A stretch of 64,000 nt of DNA from Conus ventricosus (Eukaryota; Mollusca; Gastropoda; Neogastropoda; Conidae): the NCBI GenBank assembly GCA_018398815.1, contig CM031616.1, positions 68,409,477-68,473,476 on the forward strand, written 5' to 3'. The position numbers were made by a program, and so were the translations under genes. Each line of letters begins with the position of its first letter. Position 1 is the stretch's first letter. Below, one piece after another: positions 35,237-47,620 of the stretch. Below the pieces are notes generated by a model. It was not told the DNA's origin, ran no database searches, and saw only the letters and a list, made by a program, of their open reading frames with translations.

Positions 35237-36868
35237 GAGAACAAAAGAAATGCGCAGTATTCAAATTTCTCTCTGTTCAGCAACAGCAACACTAATCTTC
35301 AATCTTCAATTTGGAAGGTCAGCCGTCATTTTTGACTATTATTGACCTGATCAATGGTTGTTCGATGAGATCATTTTCAGAGGGCAATGCACCCGAGCGA
35401 CTGACCCACTAGGCTCAGGCTGCGGCCACAGATAGAGGTCACATTACTAATAGTTCTACCAAAGATCGTGAGTAAATTATATTTCTTATATAAGCAACAA
35501 CAGAAACAATCTGAATGATTCGGGAGTCTACTTGCAACTGTGTGTATCTCACAATTTGCAAATAAACACTAAGCCATCAGTACCAATCAATGGATCAGTC
35601 ATTCACTCATTGTTCTGTTGACCACAGACTAATTTAGAACAACTGGTGCCAACGCCGAGACAGTTCTTTTCGAGGTGGATTTCTCTGCATTATGTCTTCG
35701 TTACGGCATTCATATGTATTGCTTTCCACGCTTCAGAGTCTGGAAAAATGCCTGCTAGCCAGCAAACATAAAATGCAGAAAAGTGCCATTCAAATTTGTT
35801 AAAATAATCGCAGTACTCACCATTTCAGAAGTCCTGGTCGAAGTTCAGCCATTATGGATGCAGGCAGACTGATGATGTCATATCCACCAAGTTTGAGGCC
35901 TTGACAAGGATGCTATCCAAAAAACAAAAAAAAAATATGGAAGGAAAACGAAACTAAATAGAATCTAAACACAGAACAAACAGATTGACAGACAAATGTT
36001 TGAAACAAAACAAAGCAAAAAGTTACATTGAAGTGTGAAGTTATTTATGAGTAGGCAGAGTGTGACAATCAAAAAGTACATAGAAATGGTTCATATGTAA
36101 ATGATTCAGTTCGGGAGGGGACAGAGAAAGCCGGGTTGAGGAAGGGGCGAATGAGGGGTAGCCTACCGTTTTCCGGGAAAGTTGAGAGGGGTGAGGAAAA
36201 AAAAGCGGAGGGGGGAGGGGAGGAGAGAGAGAAAAAAAGAGGAGGGTAAGAAGGACGAGAATAACAGAGGAGGACAGGAAACTTTCTGATCAGCTGAGTA
36301 ATAGCCCAGTCGGTCAAGTATACAGGTCCAGCTCAGAGCTGTCACAAAATAGGCTCGTCTTTGGGTCATGACTGTGGGGGGTGGGATGGGGTGAGAATGG
36401 AGGAATATAAGACTGCATAGATATGACAAGACTTTATAGTTCACATACTTGAACCAGTCTTACCCCTCAGGGTAAGTCACATGACACTAAGCTATGCTTA
36501 TCATTCTTCGGTTGTATGAATGAGGTTACATTGCCTCAGGTCTAAATGAAATATCCAAACAACGATGCCAACTAGTTCCTAAAGCTGATTAATCTCGGTA
36601 GTAGCCCCCAAAACAACTATTGAAACATTCTGAAGGGAGGGTGACTCCACTGCTTTCTCCCCGGTAAGTTCCTCAGATAGCACTTAACTTGCCCACCCCC
36701 CAAAACTCTGTCCTGCTATTTCTCTTGCAAGCACCTCCCCCCTCCCCTTCTCCCCCCCCCCCCTCCTCTCCCCCAGCATCTCCACCTTCCGCTCTCACTA
36801 CCTCATATAAATAGGCTACTCCTACCAAAGGCTTTCCCTTTCCATTTTCATTCCGATCTTCCGGAACG
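35237..36868. other. No gene recognised
   Basis: Unique-looking sequence with a purine-rich part (36,110-36,260) and a pyrimidine-rich part with C runs (36,690-36,800). It precedes the signal-peptide exon at 37,024, so the 36.8-37.0 kb end may include a promoter or 5-prime UTR. No TATA box or initiator is convincing. Confidence 0.3.
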
Positions 36869-36900
36869 GGAACAAAAAAAAAAAAAAAAAAAATGGAAAA

Positions 36901-36932
<32 letters not shown>
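36869..36932. repeat. Poly-A and (GA)n
   Basis: About 21 A, then aatggaaaagc, then about 30 bases of (GA)n. Confidence 0.9.
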
Positions 36933-36934
<2 letters not shown>

Positions 36935-37023
36935 AGCTAACCCGGAAGCAATCCAGGTTTTCCCGAACCAGAGAGATTATTGTGGTCGCTTTCGAAGATT
37001 TGGGAAGCTGGAACGAATTGATC

Positions 37024-37087
37024 ATGATGATGCTGCTGGTGTTGAAGTGGTCAGTCATGTTAATTGTGGCATGTTTGTGTCAAAAAG
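37024..37087 (+). CDS. Candidate membrane protein, exon 1 (signal peptide)
   Basis: Three consecutive ATG codons from 37,024 open MMMLLVLKWSVMLIVACLCQ, a hydrophobic stretch with a short basic spot and a small-residue end (VACLC), as in a secretory signal peptide. A donor (aaaag|gttagtg) follows base 37,087. The exon is 64 bases and leaves one base of a split codon (phase 1). The next candidate exon, 46,903-47,313, accepts phase 1. Seen: start, hydrophobic run, donor-like site. Inferred: that it belongs with the downstream exons. Alternatively it is a chance frame; gttagt is a weaker donor than gtaagt. Confidence 0.5.
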
Positions 37088-37300
37088 GTTAGTGAACATA
37101 CCTTTGAGTTTGACCAAAGTGTTTGACTGGGTTATAAAATGTTCTGTTCTGATGTTAGACAACTGAACTGGGAACCGAGACTCGATGCGAGGTCATCTTT
37201 ACATTGTTAATGTGTACACTCATTGTAAGTTATTTTAATTGGAGGATGTTGTCATTGTTACTCTCAATGCTGGTGTCATACTTTATAACAATTTTGTTAT

Positions 37301-37322
37301 GCGCGCGCGCGCGCACACACAC

Positions 37323-37362
<40 letters not shown>
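37301..37362. repeat. GC/CA microsatellite
   Basis: A short gcgcgcgc run followed by about 50 bases of (CA)n. Confidence 0.95.
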
Positions 37363-37498
37363 CCGTTTCAGTTTCACAAGGACATGTTACTGCGAGCGAA
37401 CTAGTGTTGGCCTACACCCTACATCACATCAACTGCAAATCGAGACCACCCTTAGCAGGGTTTACAGAAGGCAGATGAATAAATTAATAACTAAGACG

Positions 37499-37790
37499 AA
37501 AGAACTAATTTGCGAAAATTTACTTTTACTAATGGAGTAACCAATTTTTGGAATGAACTAACAGTTAACATCAAACGTGCACCTAATGTTTTTAAGAACC
37601 TCATAGATGAACATGAATTATTAACAAAAATTAGATATGAATTTGATGGATAATAGGACTGAGCTAGCCTATGACTGGACCAACGGTCACGAAAAAAAAA
37701 AAAAAAGGATGTACAGAAGGGGCGTTAAAAAGCCTAAATAGGCTAAGTTGTGTTTGATACAACGCCCCTGATTCTGATCCTGATCCAACG
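37499..37790 (+). mobile_element. CR1/L2-like LINE 3-prime end, second copy
   Basis: Same family as 34,590-35,050; shares agaactaatttgcgaaaatt, gatatgaatttgatggataa and the 3-prime UTR. It has a short in-frame deletion and a longer A run. After a gattctgatcctgatcc tail, the phrase aacggtcacgaaagg is repeated from inside the element. Confidence 0.85.
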
Positions 37791-37899
37791 GTCACGAAAG
37801 GATTAAATTAAGACGAGAGCCAGATGGATACGGCTTAGCAGATGTCCAACCTGCGCACTAACCCAACCTAGGATAACAGGTCTACCTAACATGACCCAT

Positions 37900-38190
37900 G
37901 CCACTATTATAATTGTGCATGTGTATGTATGTGTGCATGTCTGTGTATGTGCGTGCGTGTGTCGTGTGTATGAATTTAATTCATATGTATGTGCGTGGCA
38001 GTGAATGCTCAGTGTGTGTGTGAGCACACATGTGTGCATGTGTTATCTGTGGACTTGGGTGTGCTTCTGCGTGCAGGCATGAGCACACATGTGCATACAT
38101 ATGTGTATGTATGTATCATGCCTATGTATATGGACATACACATGTGTATGGACACACGTGTGTGAGTTTATGCGTGAGTGTGTGTATGGA
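37900..38190. repeat. Degenerate TG/CATG-rich stretch
   Basis: Alternating purine/pyrimidine sequence (tgtgtatgtatg, gtgtgcatgtg) without a pure unit; a decayed microsatellite. Confidence 0.7.
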
Positions 38191-38219
38191 TCTGATTATT
38201 TGGGGGAATGAATGATCAG

Positions 38220-38575
38220 AAGGTGACATAGTTATTAGTGAGAGTAATAATAATGAGAACAACAGCAACAACAAAAATAACATTAATAATGATGATGGTG
38301 ATAATGATTGTGATGAAAATCAAAATAATACTTTTTTTCTAACAGTGATGAATATGAATTATAATACAATCTGAGGTGAAAATGATGATGAAAATAATGA
38401 TAATGATAAATAATGATAGTAATAATACTATTTTTTTTCTAACAGTGATGAATATAAATCATAATACAATTTGAGGTGAAAATGGTGATGAAAATAACGA
38501 TGACAAATAATAATAGTAATAATGATAATAACAGTAATAGTAATAATGAAAATAACAGCAATGAATTAAAGTACA
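38220..38575. repeat. AAT/GAT-rich array with a 100-bp duplication
   Basis: Trinucleotide-like aataat/gatgat sequence. A block beginning tttttctaacagtgatgaat at about 38,335 is repeated 100 bases later with a few changes. Confidence 0.8.
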
Positions 38576-38978
38576 TTACATGAAAAATAGTAGTAAGATC
38601 ATCAACAAACAGATGTACCACAACTCTTTACCCCCTCCTCAACCCTCTTTCTCCACTTCACAGCACATGGAACTCATGACACATTCAGCCATGTATACCA
38701 ACTACTATCACCACTACCACTGCCCCACATGAATGAATGCGAAGTGCCTTTGGATAGCACACAAACCAAATCACCCCATTCTCTCCATCCGTCCACACTT
38801 GCACACTGCCAGGAATCATGAGTCTGCCTATAGTTACCAAGCTGAGGTCCCCTTGAACCTGTGATGTATCCTAAAAAAGTAATATATCCCATTCATGGCA
38901 TACTACCAACATATCACCTAAAGAATATAAAGATAAACCACTGTATCTATTAAATGATATATAGTTTGCAATTAAATG

Positions 38979-39366
<388 letters not shown>

Positions 39367-39379
39367 GTCGATGATGTTT

Positions 39380-39620
39380 CATGCTCTTTAAGTCTGCATA
39401 TGCTGTCATTTAATCTCTTGATGTTGAGCTCTGCAAGAAAGTCTGTGGTACCACACCACGGCTTCAATCTTGTTGCTTGAGTTGATTCTTTAGATTTCTT
39501 GTCATATCAGATTGGCCGAGCTGTTAACAAGTTCTTGTCGTTGCCTTGCCTGCCAGTGTGTCTGCTCTGTTGTTTCCTTGGACACCTGCATGTCTTGGGC
39601 GGTACATCTCTACGAGTCTT
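39380..39620 (-). pseudogene. Degenerate LINE RNase H C-terminal piece
   Basis: On the minus strand at about 39,535-39,605 the frame reads PRHAGVQGNNRADTLAGKAT, matching the last RNase H block (GHAGVxGNxRAD.LA.KA). A few codons later it breaks. It is isolated, with no RT nearby. Confidence 0.6.
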
Positions 39621-40011
39621 ACTAACTGAAGGCTGCACATTACTTCATGCCAAGCAGGCTTCCCATTCCACTCTCCACTCTTTGAAACAGGTGGTGGACT
39701 GGAGTCTGTGTCATGGCATGTTCAGGTTAAAGCTGATCTGTGTTAGCGCTCATTCCTATTCTAGCAGGCTAACAGTCTTGCAGTCTTGTCACGTTAGTTG
39801 TTTTCATCTGTATTTACTCGTTAAATGTTTCTTTTCCGTGACAGTTCAGAAACAACTTCATTTCCTGCTTGAATATTACCACAAGCCTTCACCGTGATGG
39901 TCTTTTCCATTGTCTTGATTGTCTTTTCCAGATGAAATATGGAAACATTTCTCATCTTTTTCATACTTTGGCAATGTTCTTTGAGAACCTGAAGGAAGGC
40001 AGGCAGCTTGA

Positions 40012-40457
<446 letters not shown>

Positions 40458-40460
<3 letters not shown>

Positions 40461-41500
40461 TTGTAGTGTGTAGACTCAGTCACTGGAAGTGGAATGCAAG
40501 ACTCAATGAGTGGAATGCGCTTCAGTGTCACGGCAGCTGTTTCTCAGCCATCCAAAATTCATCAGCTCTGCTTGTTCTGAACTCCTGAAGCCCGTCAGAG
40601 CTTCAGCATGCACAGCGGCTGAATTCAGGGTCTAGACCTCCTCCACATAGTTCGTCACACAAGGCTGGAGATGCTCGCATGCCGGAGGGTATGAAAGGGA
40701 TGCCACTGATGCCGTGTTTCAAAAGTACATTGAAAATGGCTATGCTTGATACCATGTGTCAAAAGTACATTGAAAATGGCTGTGCATTCCTCATCTAAAA
40801 AAAAAAAAAAAAAAGAAGAAGAATTGCCAGTAGCTTGGTATGTTTACAAGTAACACTCATGAGATCATGTCTTTTGTGTGGGGGGTTTTGTAGGGGTTTT
40901 TTTTTCTCCTGGTTTTGATTACAAGTAAAGATTTCTGACTTTGATTCATTTTATGCTGCTGCTGTTATCAGCTTTGGAAAGCGGTTTTGTTAGATTACAT
41001 CAATAAAACATCCATGAATCAGGAAAAAAAATGAAATAAAGGGATTGTTAGGTTTACTACGACAAGATGTGCCCGCTCAGAAAAGAGTTCAAACAGGGCA
41101 ATATGAATGACTCTCTATTTCGCTGGTTCAGGGTAGCACAGACTGCTCATGTGGGTCTGGAGCCAACTGTGTAGGAAGAAAAGAATTACTAGCTGCTCCT
41201 CTGCCTTCACTTCAAAAGTCATACTACAACAAGGGCTGGAGCCCAGCTGTTCCTGCTGATAAGCACTCCATTTAGGCTGGCTTGCCCATCATCATTTCAG
41301 ACCTAAACTGAAAGAGTAGGGGCACCTTACACAATCCATGATGTAAATTGCCCCCAAACAACAAGCCAGTGTCTCTTTCTTAGATGGTATGAATGCTGCC
41401 TCTGAGAGAGCAAGCTGACCCTCCCCCTCCCTCCCCTCTCTACCCTTCCCTCATGAATGACTGACAGGCTGAGGGAAAGTAACTGCTTAGTTGAACAGCC
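40458..41500. other. Unassigned, one short duplication
   Basis: The phrase caaaagtacattgaaaatgg occurs twice about 43 bases apart near 40,720 and 40,762. No coding or RNA feature is supported otherwise. Confidence 0.4.
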
Positions 41501-41779
41501 ATCTGTTGATTCTCTCAGACAGTTTGCTGTTTGCCAGTGAAGTGCTTGACCCACATGTATCCTGCTGGCTGTACAACCCACTCTCTGGATGTTGCCAGTT
41601 TGGCAGAGAGGGTCACCACCAGATTACCTTGGGTTGTGTCCGGGTATTTAAGCAAGGCCATGAGGACAGCCACTGGATGGATCTGGCGGCACCATCTGGG
41701 AAGGAGTGCCGACTCAAGCTGGCAGTGCACAGAAACAATCATTGTCATTAAGGAGCAGTGGGTGTCCTGTCTATGCAGA

Positions 41780-41870
41780 ATCAGAAGAGGCATCGATGAA
41801 CACTGCTGAAGCGATTTGCCAGCAGTGCAGTGTCTCCTGCGATGGGTTTTCTCCGGCAGTCTGAAAGAAC
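41780..41870 (-). repeat. Dispersed repeat, short copy
   Basis: On the minus strand it contains ggagacactgcactgctggc and cttcagcagtgttcat, matching 48,470-48,540 (ggagacactacactgctgcc) and the reverse strand of 61,915-61,985. The family is unnamed. Confidence 0.6.
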
Positions 41871-42497
41871 AGTGGACGACAGCGCTGGGGCAGCGACGGG
41901 ACAAAGACGGGCTGTTGCTGAGTGTGAGAGCTTGAATGAGCAGGGTGAAGTGAGGGGGTAGAGGGCAAGAATCAAAACAAAACGAAACACAAAGAAAATA
42001 AAAAAAGGGAGGAGTTCAGGTGGAATGAGGGAGGGGGATGGAGAACAGCAGGTTACATGTTGGAAGTCCCAGCTTTTAAATGTTGCAGTCATAGTTGAGA
42101 AAACTGCCCCATTCTGCTCACAAACTTCAGAATGTTCTCTTCTTTGATCTCACTCTCTCTGTCCTCCCCAAACTTTATATGTGTCTGACCCAGATGGATG
42201 CCCTCCTTTATACAAATGTAGAAAAATCAAGTGAATGCTAGTGCTAAGAGGGAAATTGGCGAACAGACAGTGTCACGTGGGTGAAGTCACGTGGTAATTG
42301 TTCAAGGGAAACGCTATGATCAATCCCAACTCAATCGCGCTAACCACACAAACATCAAATCCAAACACGGAAATACGAGTACAAAAAACTGAAACTTTAC
42401 TGTCACAAAAAAACATACATGTTCACACCACGTTTACATACATATATAAGGACGGGTATACGCTTATAATAACTCCATATGGCTGTAAATAAATGGA

Positions 42498-42538
<41 letters not shown>

Positions 42539-43027
42539 GAATCATCTCCCTCGGGACAACTCTCTTTTTCGGAAACAAAAGCCGGAAGCGTTAACAGCGC
42601 CCCATAAACTTATGGGCGCCCTAAATATTTACAAGAATGACAACAAAAATGGAAAAGAAAAAGCCTAAGTCCTGAACAAGCGCATTTACAAGTGACAACC
42701 ACCAACACACAAAACACGTGTGGCAAGACACATGACCCGGAATGTGGTACAGGCACGCGACAACACACAGAACACAACAACAATACATATTTGGAGGGGA
42801 AAATGCATAACACACCCTACTGCTGTAAATGTAAAAAAAAAATGGCCTGGAAGTAAATGAATAATTAAAAGTTGGTATAAACGAAATGGTAATAAAATGA
42901 TAAACGAAAATAATACTCAAACACAACAAAATAAATAATGAAAGAAATAAAGTAATAGCCGAGAGGGGAACCAATTTAAAAATAGATTTGGAAATAAATA
43001 ATAAAAAAAGAAATAGATATGAACTAA
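41871..43027. other. Unassigned AT-rich stretch with a CA repeat
   Basis: Contains (CA)n at about 42,502-42,537 and an AT-rich block at 42,830-43,020. No exon or complete element is supported. Confidence 0.35.
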
Positions 43028-43387
43028 CTACGCAACATACTCACCAACTAGACTTGTGAACGGGACTCCCTGAGGAGCTGCAATAGTAAGCCCTGCACAG
43101 CTCGTATCTGAACCCTGGTCAGGGCCTAAGAATTTAGAAAAACAGGCTTCTGCCTCTAAGTGAATACGGGGATTCACGACTGTGATACTGATCACAGGTA
43201 TACTACCAAAAGGGTAACTAGACAAGATGACAGCACTCGTATGGAGTACTACGGTTTGGTTCAACCCAAAGGTAAAAACCTGATGCCGGGAGCCGGGAGA
43301 TATGGATCTCCCAAAAAAACATGGAATGCAGTTTCCCTCAAAGGCGAAACAGTGGTGGCTCCCCGAGGGATATGGATCCCTCACCAA
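43028..43387 (-). other. Unassigned open frame, probably repeat-derived
   Basis: A 119-codon minus frame ends just before the 3-prime tail of the CR1/L2-like LINE. It holds two similar pieces (ggatccatatccctcgggga and agatccatatctcccggctc). I do not recognise a domain. It may be the flank or LTR of another element into which the LINE inserted. Confidence 0.3.
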
Positions 43388-45533
43388 AATATAGTAGTAG
43401 TAGTAGTAGTAATAGGGACCGGCTTTTTTAGCCTTAGGCCTTACGGCCTATTTGCGTCCCCTCATTATTTTTCAGTTTAAGTTCGGTCTGGTTGCATGCC
43501 TGTCATAAATAACATTATATTCAATCCACACTAAAGAAAACATCTTTCAATTTAGGGTCTTCATTTAGGAGTTTTTTAAAGCTGTTGATATCAGGTGCAT
43601 ATTTGGTGTTAGTAGGCAGTGCATTGCAATAATTAGCAATTCTGAAGGTAAAACAAGACTTTCTTTTGTTAGTATGACAATGTCTAATAAAAATCTTGCC
43701 TTCATTATTTCTTGTGCAATCCACTTCTGAGAATTTGAAAAGCGCATGCACATTGACATCATCATAATTATGGAATATTTTAAAAAATTGGATCAGGTCT
43801 CCTCTGATCCTCCTTCCTTTCAGTGAGTGTAATTGGAGATAGTGTAATCTTTCTTTATAGTTTAAATTCCTACATTCTTTCAGGATTTTAGTAGCTCGCC
43901 TTTGTACATTTTCTATCATTTTTGACTGTCTCTTGAGATGGGGACTCCAAATTACATTAGCGTATTCGAGATGAGGTCTAACAAATGCTTTAAATAACTT
44001 GATAAATGTCTCCTTTTCTAGGAAGGTAAAAGTTCTGATGAGTCCCATCATCTGATTTGCTTTGTTCACCACTCTCTGGATGTGAGGATCAAAGGATAGA
44101 TCTTTATCAAAGGTTACTCCCAGATCTGTTTCTTCATCACATGTATTTATTTTCTGCAATTCGTCATTCACAATCATAGTATATTCAAACTGTTTATTCT
44201 TTTTGCCAATGTGCATCACCTTACATTTTGCTACATTGAAGTAAAGGTTCCATTCATCTGACCATTCTTGTAGCTTGTTTATGTCCTGTTGGATCTTTGT
44301 GCTATTTGTTGCCTTATCATATATTTTTGTGTCATCTGCAAATATTTTGCATGTGGTTTGAGTCATGTCCGGTAAATCATTGATGAACACAGTGAATAAT
44401 ATGGGCCCTAGGATACTACCCTGTGGAACTCCACTTAGGACCTCAGATGTCTTGGATCTCTCTTCTCCCACTCTCACTAACTGTGACCTTCCTTTAAGAA
44501 AACCTCTAATCCAGTTTAAAACATTACCAATTACTCCATATGCTTTTAGTTTAGTTAGCAGCCTTTCGTGGGGGACAGAATCAAATGCCTTTCTAAAATC
44601 CGAGTACATTATATCAATTGGCTCCCCATTATCTACCAATTCTGTTAGGTTGTCTATTACTTCTAGTAATTGTGTGACACATGATCTCCTCTTCCTAAAT
44701 CCATGTTGGCATTTAGCATATAAGTCATTTTCAGTAAAATGAGCAACTACCACATCCCTTACAAAGCTCTCTAAAATCTTACATGCAATACAAGTCAAAC
44801 TCACCGGCCTGTAATTACCTGGGTCTGTTTTGGAACCTTTTTTAAATATAGCTGTGACCTCTGCAGTCTTCCAATCTCTAGGCAAGGATCCTGTTTCTAA
44901 GGATTTGTTAAATATATTGCATAGTGGACTAGCTATCTCATCACTTACTTCTTTTAACACTCGTGGTGGAATGAGATCGGGACCTTGAGACTTGTTAGGA
45001 TTTAATTCTTTCAATTTGCTTTTAACTGCATGTGTGGTTACCCTTACATCACATATAGATACCCCATCAGATCGGGAACACTCTGGTAAGTTTGGGACAC
45101 TACTTATGTCCTCACGTGTAAAAACGCTAGAGAAGAAGTCGTTTAGCGTTTCCGCCTTTTCTTTATCATTATCTACCAAACTTCCATCTTTCCTTTTCAA
45201 TGTGCCTATTCCAGTGTTTATTTTTATCTTTTCTTTAACATATTTCCAGAACATTTTGGGGTTACTTTTACTTTCTTTACCTATTTCTCTTTCGTAATTT
45301 TTACGGCTTCTCTTAACAAGTCTGTTGGTTAAATTCCTTATTTCAATATATCTTAAGTAATCCCGTCCTGATTTGGTGCACAAGTATCTTTTGAACATCT
45401 TATATTTCTTTTTGATTGTTTTAAATGCTTTTCCATCCATCCATATCGGCTTTATGTTTTTTACTGAACCTATTTTCGCTTTTGGAATATAACTACCTAG
45501 AAAAGACTGCAAGCATACGGCTTGCACCGACAC
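43388..45533 (-). mobile_element. CR1/L2-like LINE with intact RT, 5-prime truncated
   Basis: Minus-strand element: the RT ORF, then a 3-prime UTR with ggccgtaaggcctaaggcta, and a tail of tac trinucleotides at about 43,390-43,415. Microsatellite-like tails instead of poly-A are typical of CR1/L2 LINEs. No endonuclease precedes the RT; sequence right of 45,533 is unrelated, so the copy is 5-prime truncated. Confidence 0.88.
43521..45533 (-). CDS. CR1/L2-like reverse transcriptase, 670 codons, uninterrupted
   Basis: Residues 178-190 NPNKSQGPDLIPP and 230-246 FKKGSKTDPGNYRPVSL are RT blocks 0-1. Residues 311-318 SDFRKAFD carry the first catalytic Asp, 367-377 SGVPQGSILGP is block 4, and 398-401 FADD holds the catalytic Asp pair. 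After the palm come HLEYANVIWSP (521-532) and GRRIRGDLIQFFKIF (573-587), the usual CR1/L2 C-terminus. The enzyme copies element RNA at a nicked target. Complete absence of stops over 2 kb in a window full of broken frames marks a recent insertion. The Met at residue 1 lies at the truncation edge and is probably not the native start; an endonuclease domain is missing, so the copy should not move on its own. Confidence 0.92.
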   Translation of the reverse strand: MSVQAVCLQSFLGSYIPKAKIGSVKNIKPIWMDGKAFKTIKKKYKMFKRYLCTKSGRDYLRYIEIRNLTNRLVKRSRKNYEREIGKESKSNPKMFWKYVKEKIKINTGIGTLKRKDGSLVDNDKEKAETLNDFFSSVFTREDISSVPNLPECSRSDGVSICDVRVTTHAVKSKLKELNPNKSQGPDLIPPRVLKEVSDEIASPLCNIFNKSLETGSLPRDWKTAEVTAIFKKGSKTDPGNYRPVSLTCIACKILESFVRDVVVAHFTENDLYAKCQHGFRKRRSCVTQLLEVIDNLTELVDNGEPIDIMYSDFRKAFDSVPHERLLTKLKAYGVIGNVLNWIRGFLKGRSQLVRVGEERSKTSEVLSGVPQGSILGPILFTVFINDLPDMTQTTCKIFADDTKIYDKATNSTKIQQDINKLQEWSDEWNLYFNVAKCKVMHIGKKNKQFEYTMIVNDELQKINTCDEETDLGVTFDKDLSFDPHIQRVVNKANQMMGLIRTFTFLEKETFIKLFKAFVRPHLEYANVIWSPHLKRQSKMIENVQRRATKILKECRNLNYKERLHYLQLHSLKGRRIRGDLIQFFKIFHNYDDVNVHALFKFSEVDCTRNNEGKIFIRHCHTNKRKSCFTFRIANYCNALPTNTKYAPDINSFKKLLNEDPKLKDVFFSVD

Positions 45534-46065
45534 GTTATGCTAACGTCCACTATCCCATCCCAACCTCGACTGCCCCGGTCGACTTAAAAAAAAACCCTGA
45601 TTGGCAGGTGAGAGGAAGCTCACTCAGCCTACGTTTAACCCCACGTGCAACCCGAGTCCACCCGGAAAACACATGACAATGCAGGATGGAAGGCGGGTTG
45701 CAGAGAGTTTAAAAGCTAAAATAAAACTAAGTTGTTGTTTTTTTTAAGACACATGACACTCTGCTTAAGGTTATCGTTGAACAAAACTAACCCCCTACAC
45801 AAATTCTTCCCTCTAGACAAAACGAACCTTGAACATGACAGTTGGAAGAAACATGCAGTGCGTGACAGACAGGTTGCCCGACCAGCATCTGAACATTTTA
45901 TATCATCAGCAGGCAAACTGAAAATGAAATGAAAGGAGAGAAAAAAAAAAGAAGAAAAACAACAGCAAAAACCCCCCAGTCCACAGACATTTCATCAGGC
46001 GACAAAAGGACTGGATAATCTAGCAAATCTGCAAACATGCAAACACACCTGTTGGTCAGCTTAGA
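45534..46065. other. Unassigned flank of the LINE
   Basis: Contains a short A run and cccgagtccacccgg-type GC-rich sequence. No coding feature is recognised. Confidence 0.35.
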
Positions 46066-46068
46066 CAG

Positions 46069-46140
<72 letters not shown>

Positions 46141-46176
46141 CACACCTGTTGGTCAGCTTAGACACACACACGCACG

Positions 46177-46258
<82 letters not shown>
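46066..46258. repeat. (CA)n with an internal 40-bp duplicate
   Basis: Two long (CA)n blocks, each preceded by cacctgttggtcagcttaga (46,047 and 46,144), so a unit of unique sequence plus CA repeat was duplicated. Confidence 0.92.
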
Positions 46259-46902
46259 GCTGATTTTACACAGGTAAAAACTGATGGCAGACCTGTGTGA
46301 CTGCAGACACTCTGGTGTTGGTAGATGATCAACACACAAGCTGACTGACGGAATCGGAATTTCAATACCTCCAACATGAAATCAAAAGCATTGTTTGTCT
46401 ATTCTTTTTTTTTTAGGAAGGAATATTAGCAGTACAATTTTACGAGTTGAATCATTCTTCTTTTTCATAGTAGCGCTGCATTGAAGCGCATTGGCAGTGC
46501 TCTGAAGAAGTCTGAAGAACTGACAAGAAACCGTGCTAAACTGAGATGCTGTGCAAGATTAAACATGGTATATCACAAACCCTTCCATTGTTATTGTATG
46601 CTTATTTGATGACAAGTTACATGACATTGATTTTTTTTTTCTTTTAGTGTAATATCAACATTTACGTTAAGTGCATCAGCATACTGTAGATTTGGTATGG
46701 CAGAACCTCTTTTTGGAATTCTGTGTAAAAACATCTCAAATGGGAGGTACCTTTAATAAGTTGGGAGGTAGATATGATAGTGCAAATAAAACAGAGATCT
46801 TCAGAAAAAAGAACAGGAACCAGTGTTTGAAAGGAGAAGGTCCTGTTTAGGTGAGCCTGTGAAGGCACCTGCATTATGCTACATGTGCGCACCTGTTCAC
46901 AG

Positions 46903-47313
46903 GTTTTGGCACGGACCAGGTGTTCACATGCCCAGACAAATTCAAGGACGATGCGGTGAAACACTGACTGTCCAGATCAACAAGACGGCCATGGACAACG
47001 CCGAATGTGCTTTGCCCCCCAGGAACTTGTTTTTCAAGCGCAGACGCACCACTGACGACCCCAGCAGCGACACTACCCTGTGTCTGACGGAGTACCAGTG
47101 CTCAACCACCGCGCCCGTCAGCGATCCCACCGAGAGAAAGCGGAGTGCGGCTGCGAGAGCAGATCCCTGGACAACATCCTGACGTTCAAACTCAAGTTGT
47201 ATGCCAACAAAACAAGCGACTCGGGGCCAACTATTTCTACCAAGTGTGCATTAGTCCAGTGCATAAGATGACCGAAGTTGTGCGTGGATCATGCGCCTCT
47301 GCATCCTTTGATT
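46903..47313 (+). CDS. Candidate membrane protein, exon 2 (ectodomain)
   Basis: An acceptor (ctgttcacag) ends at 46,902 and a consensus donor (gtaagt) starts at 47,314; the exon ends in phase 1. Entering in phase 1 it reads FGTDQVFTCPDKFKDDAV. The reading then continues in three successive frames: GETLTVQINKTAMDNAECAL and TLCLTEYQC, then ECGCESRSLDNILTFKLKLY and ANKTSDSG, then NYFYQVCISPVHKMTEVVRG. Each switch (near 46,950, 47,135 and 47,222) is the shift expected from one missing base. An alternative acceptor at 46,919 would remove the first switch. Two N-x-T glycosylation sites and at least seven cysteines fit an extracellular domain. I do not recognise the family. Either a real gene with assembly deletions or a young pseudogene. 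Confidence 0.5.
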
Positions 47314-47620
47314 GTAAGTTGTCATTTGGAAAAGGTTTCTATTCACAGGGCCTTTTGCTGTTCATATACATAGTCAATAATGCATGTGTGAGGTCAGTTG
47401 TTGTTTGTTTGGGGTTTTTTGTTTTGTTGGTGTTGTTTTGTGAAATTTGTTTCTTTAGTCGTTTATTCATTTATTTGTATGTATGGATATGCAAATATAC
47501 ATATGAAATGTATTTCAGTATGTTCATCTTGAAGTATGTATGTATTTGATATGTTTATCTTGAAGAAGTGTTTTTGTGTCTGTTCAGATAATTGAGTGTT
47601 TTTTTTGTTTTTTTGTTTAA

